Below are positions 5,153-7,019 of a stretch of DNA of 7,019 nucleotides, in pieces. The notes beneath the pieces were generated by a model. The model made no database searches, had not been told where the DNA came from, and saw only the letters and a program-made list of their open reading frames with translations. A program made the position numbers and the translations under genes. This DNA comes from JAAYAY01 sp964429355 (lineage in GTDB: Bacteria; Planctomycetota; Planctomycetia; Pirellulales; Thermoguttaceae), in NCBI GenBank assembly GCA_964429355.1, contig CAYSCH010000454.1:1-7019 (forward strand), given 5' to 3'. Position 1 is the stretch's first letter; every line of letters begins with the position of its first letter.

Positions 5153-5181
5153 AGTATCGCACGTCATTCCATGTGTGTCAA
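5153..5181 (-). promoter_or_regulatory. Sigma70-type promoter of the hydrolase gene
   Basis: On the minus strand a perfect TTGACA (5181-5176) is followed after 17 bases by GATACT (5158-5153), four of six matches to TATAAT. Transcription would start near 5146 and give a leader of about 80 bases before the ATG at 5063. A second TTGACA at about 5118-5113 lacks a good -10. Confidence 0.68.
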
Positions 5182-5440
5182 AAACCTTCCATTCAGGCTG
5201 GTGGCACTGGCGGATCGAAGTGAGTACACCGCGCGCTGAAGCGACTGCAGGCGTGCCTGTCCTGGAGCGTTTGGTGCGCGTCTCTCGGTTGCCATCATTT
5301 CAGAGATTCACCAGTTCCGGTCTTAACCCGAGGGCGCTTATGGGGTGCCCCCTTGGATCATTCCGCGGCCATTGTGAAAGAGACGGCATCCGCGGGTGAC
5401 GCGGCTGCCCCGCCCCGCGGCGATCGGGTAGATGGGGGCG
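5182..5440. other. Gene-free stretch
   Basis: I see no credible gene here. Short open frames lack ribosome binding sites and similarity to anything I know. A weak stem (GGGCGC..GTGCCC, about 5333-5352) and GC-rich palindromic runs around 5390-5425 are the only structures noticed. Confidence 0.5.
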
Positions 5441-5496
5441 GGTTCATTCAGGAACTTGACTCCGCTCACGTTGTTGCTCTATCCTACCGGCACGCC
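5441..5496 (+). promoter_or_regulatory. Promoter module A
   Basis: TTGACT (5456-5461) is followed after 18 bases by TATCCT (5480-5485) and then ACCGGCACGC. By eye, 43 of 56 positions match the module at 5972-6027, including TCACGTTG in the spacer and CTCTATCCTACCGG around the -10. It reads rightwards into a roughly 210-base leader ahead of a small possible ORF at 5706. Confidence 0.55.
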
Positions 5497-5608
5497 CTTG
5501 GCCAGCGGCCCAGGGAAGTGAAGATTTGTGCAGAACAAGGTAAAGGTGAACCCAACAAGTTACGATTGGTGCTATCGTGGGTTGCACCGGTTCGACCAGC
5601 AGTATCGC

Positions 5609-5670
5609 CTTGCGGCGGCAAGATAGTTTATCATTGAATCGCCGTACCTTCCGGCAAAAGGTGATCGGCG
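5609..5670 (+). other. Two hairpins in the leader after promoter A
   Basis: A perfect small hairpin CTTGC-GGCG-GCAAG (5609-5622) is followed by a larger imperfect one. In the larger one CGCCG (5640-5644) and CCTT (5647-5650) pair with AAGG (5658-5661) and CGGCG (5666-5670) across an internal loop. I do not recognise a riboswitch class. The second hairpin ends about 35 bases before a possible start codon. Confidence 0.35.
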
Positions 5671-5705
5671 TAGTAGAAAGAGTTCGACTCAGAAAGGAGA
5701 TGAGA

Positions 5706-5858
5706 ATGGCGACCAAATTCACGTCGGAAACCAGCTCCTTGTCCGGTCATTGGGGACGCAAAACAGTGGGAGGAATCATGACGAAAACCATAGTGATACT
5801 AGAATGTCTGTGCTCGCCAATTCTCTCGAGCAAGAATGACAACACCAGGTCTTCGTGA
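5706..5858 (+). CDS. Possible small ORF, 50 residues, unknown
   Basis: The start ATG 5706 follows AAAGGAG at a good distance, which is the main support. The peptide is polar, begins MATKFTSETSSLSGHWGRKT, has no membrane segment, and has an internal Met with its own ribosome binding site (GGAGGAATC before ATG 5778, giving 26 residues). I do not recognise it. It may be a real small gene driven by promoter A, a regulatory leader peptide, or a decayed gene end. No conserved motif supports it. Confidence 0.3.
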   Translation: MATKFTSETSSLSGHWGRKTVGGIMTKTIVILECLCSPILSSKNDNTRSS

Positions 5859-5971
5859 GGCGTTGCAGACGGGCCGCAAAAAGAGCTACGCTTTGTCCCC
5901 TCCCTTCGGTCAATGGCCGTTGAACCCCGTAACTGGTTTTTGTCCGGAATGAGCCGGGGCCATCCAGGGCC

Positions 5972-6027
5972 GATTCATCCAGATTCTTGCCTCCAGTCAC
6001 GTTGGCCCTCTATCCTACCGGTACGCT
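5972..6027 (+). promoter_or_regulatory. Promoter module B, upstream of the small operon
   Basis: TTGCCT (5987-5992), an 18-base spacer and TATCCT (6011-6016), followed by ACCGGTACGC, are homologous to module A at 5441-5496. Transcription would start near 6023, about 40 bases before the ATG at 6063. The leader contains a short ATCCAAT direct repeat (ATCCAATATCCAAT, about 6037-6050). Confidence 0.6.
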
Positions 6028-6062
6028 CCAGCCAGTATCCAATATCCAATAGAAGCAAGACC

Positions 6063-6302
6063 ATGCGGAAAAAAGTACCCCCAGAGATCGCTTCTGCATT
6101 CGATGCAAAGACGGAAGCGGCATTCAAGGCTCGAGATGACGGTGACCTCGAAACGGCAGAGTCGTTATTTCTGCAGGCGTGGGATCTTCTTCCTGAGCCC
6201 GTGTATGAGTACGACTTCTACCCGCAGGTCTTCTCACGTAAGATTGTGGAGTTTTACCGTGATTCGAATCGGCCAACTATTCTGCCCAAGGAAATGACAT
6301 GA
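6063..6302 (+). CDS. Small TPR-like hypothetical protein, 79 residues
   Basis: The first gene of a two-gene unit. Residues about 8-45 (IASAFDAKTEAAFKARDDGD, then LETAESLFLQAWDLLPEP) look like one helical-hairpin repeat of TPR character, with the common AxxLFxxAWxLLPEP end. The segment EYDFYPQVFSRKIVEFYRDS (49-68) resembles proteins in which the alpha-helical array goes on for another 60-80 residues. Here it stops after PTILPKEMT, so it may be a truncated member, or it may simply be short. Its stop overlaps the next start (ATGA, 6299-6302), which suggests translational coupling. It has no signal peptide and is probably cytoplasmic. The upstream AGAAG is only a weak ribosome binding site. Some such small helical proteins are immunity or accessory proteins, but nothing here shows that. 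Confidence 0.68.
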   Translation: MRKKVPPEIASAFDAKTEAAFKARDDGDLETAESLFLQAWDLLPEPVYEYDFYPQVFSRKIVEFYRDSNRPTILPKEMT

Positions 6303-6682
6303 CACCTGCGGAAAGAGTCAAACAAGCCGTCGAGTCGTTCGAGGGGATCATATGGTGTTCTTGTGGCGACCCGAAGCCCGATGACGACGACCCATCCTGG
6401 ATTCATCCGGGTTGGGTGAAGTTCGAAATTGAAAAAACGGAACTCGGGTGGCGGGTGCTTGAGTTTCTTGCCTGGGTGACTGGCGATATGCTTCGGGCAG
6501 GCGAACGCCTTGAGTTCTTCCCCACATCACCGCCGCCCTATCTGAACGAACCAGGCAACTGCCTCAGCTTTGTGATCGAGGTCCATCCAAAGGATGGTGA
6601 TCAGGAGGAACGTTTCACAAAGGTCGCAGACTTCATCAACCAATGCAAGGAAGAGTACTGGTCGGAATGCAAACCCGCCTGA
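6299..6682 (+). CDS. Hypothetical protein, 127 residues, second gene of a coupled pair
   Basis: The ATG overlaps the stop of the previous gene by four bases (ATGA), so the two are probably one transcript from promoter module B. The protein is acidic and soluble, without signal peptide or membrane segment. Visible stretches are ERVKQAVESFEGI (5-17), KTELGWRVLEFLAWVTGDML (46-65), RAGERLEFFPTSPPPYLNEP (66-85), CLSFVIEVHP (88-97) and KVADFINQCKEEYW (107-120). A CSCGD motif at 20-24 is not followed by a second cysteine pair, so a zinc site is not supported. I know no characterised family for it. The regular alternation of helix and strand and the clean frame argue for a real gene. Confidence 0.75.
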   Translation: MTPAERVKQAVESFEGIIWCSCGDPKPDDDDPSWIHPGWVKFEIEKTELGWRVLEFLAWVTGDMLRAGERLEFFPTSPPPYLNEPGNCLSFVIEVHPKDGDQEERFTKVADFINQCKEEYWSECKPA

Positions 6683-6721
6683 AAGGAATGCAGAACAACG
6701 CCTTGCACCGTACACTGCCGC

Positions 6722-6767
6722 TCTGACTTCTGACCTCTGACTTACCTCTGACTTCTGACCTCTGACC
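6722..6767 (+). repeat. Heptad tandem repeats (TCTGACT/TCTGACC)
   Basis: Six 7-bp units occur as two groups of three, separated by TACC: TCTGACT, TCTGACC, TCTGACT, then TCTGACT, TCTGACC, TCTGACC. The array begins 39 bases after the stop codon of the small operon. Its role is unknown; the copy number of such arrays often varies between strains. Confidence 0.85.
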
Positions 6768-6981
6768 TGCTCTCTGCCGTCTCCTGTCCCCTCGTCTCCA
6801 CCCTTGCCGCACGTTCTTGAACTTGGGTGGCGCCTGACGACGCTGTTCGCTCAGTGATCCCTTCCCAGTCTGGCCCTCCATCGCCTATGACCCATCAACG
6901 GACCGTCGACTATTTTCTTTTCCTCCATTTTCCTTTCTCCCTCTTTTGCCCCTCGACGGAACTTCTCCGGGCAATCCCTCC

Positions 6982-7015
6982 GCATCCTTCGCGCTCTTTG
7001 CGTCCTTCGCGGTGA
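6982..7015. repeat. CTTCGCG/CTTTGCG-type intergenic repeat
   Basis: The run CCTTCGCGCTCTTTGCG followed by TCCTTCGCGGTG is a sequence type I recall between genes of many environmental bacteria, planctomycetes included. It reaches the window edge and may continue. No function is known to me. Confidence 0.6.
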
Positions 7016-7019
7016 TCCC

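Larger units (their letters stand above)
6683..7019. other. Repeat-rich gene-free end of the window
   Basis: No gene is supported here. The stretch holds the heptad repeats (6722-6767), a pyrimidine-rich run and the CTTCGCG/CTTTGCG-type repeat at the edge. Short open frames on both strands have no start signals and consist of low-complexity translation. Confidence 0.55.

Noticed and set aside
6683..6720. AACAACGCCTTGCACCG after the second small gene, resembling the left half of an attC
   Set aside because: I found no matching right half with a GTTRRRY box or complementary arm in the next 150 bases, so it may be a degraded half-site or chance.
1..7019. CRISPR arrays, tRNA or rRNA genes
   Set aside because: No regularly spaced direct repeats with spacers and no cloverleaf-like or rRNA-like segments were seen.

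Overview
The window is high-GC bacterial DNA. Several signs point to the Planctomycetota or a close relative, inferred without any database search. The integron attachment sites carry the long GC-rich hairpins I associate with cassette arrays of that group, the cassette products look like small planctomycete-type hypothetical proteins, and the intergenic DNA is full of short interspersed repeats. Gene density is low, and the gaps hold repeats and remnants of mobile DNA.

Positions 1-2171 are best explained as a decayed integron. Two attC sites (262-387 and 856-946, both oriented on the minus strand) can be recognised from their RYYYAAC/GTTRRRY-like ends, their long imperfect palindromes and their unpaired bases in one arm. 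They bound a cassette array read leftwards. Cassette 1 (about 1717 to 862) encodes a lipoprotein with a degenerate formylglycine-generating-enzyme (SUMF1-like) domain. Cassette 2 (about 861 to 381) encodes a 153-residue protein of unknown function. Cassette 3 starts at about 267 and leaves the window. To the right, on the opposite strand, lies the N-terminal core-binding part of an integron-type tyrosine recombinase (1896-2171), truncated before the catalytic domain. The divergent layout (integrase one way, cassettes the other, about 200 bp between) is the classical one, so the attI site and the cassette promoter should lie between 1711 and 1895.

Positions 2172-2790 hold a hairpin/terminator-like element, a frameshifted fragment resembling the N-terminus of a phage terminase large subunit, and a 23-bp GC-rich repeat whose second copy is at 3718-3740. 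Next comes a solitary short flagellin gene (2805-3656) with both helical end domains and little between them. Downstream (3657-4121) is repeat-rich DNA that includes a 28-bp exact copy of part of the next gene. That gene, on the minus strand (4122-5063), encodes a membrane-anchored alpha/beta hydrolase (esterase-like) with a good sigma70-type promoter at 5153-5181.

Positions 5064-6062 are largely non-coding. They hold two homologous promoter-like modules (around 5441-5496 and 5972-6027), a hairpin-rich leader and one possible 50-residue ORF with a good ribosome binding site. The second module precedes a pair of small overlapping genes (6063-6302 and 6299-6682, ATGA overlap), which probably form an operon of unknown function. 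The right end (6683-7019) has heptad repeats and a CTTCGCG/CTTTGCG-type intergenic repeat, with no gene.

The strongest unusual content is the integron remnant; no complete novel system is evident in the rest.
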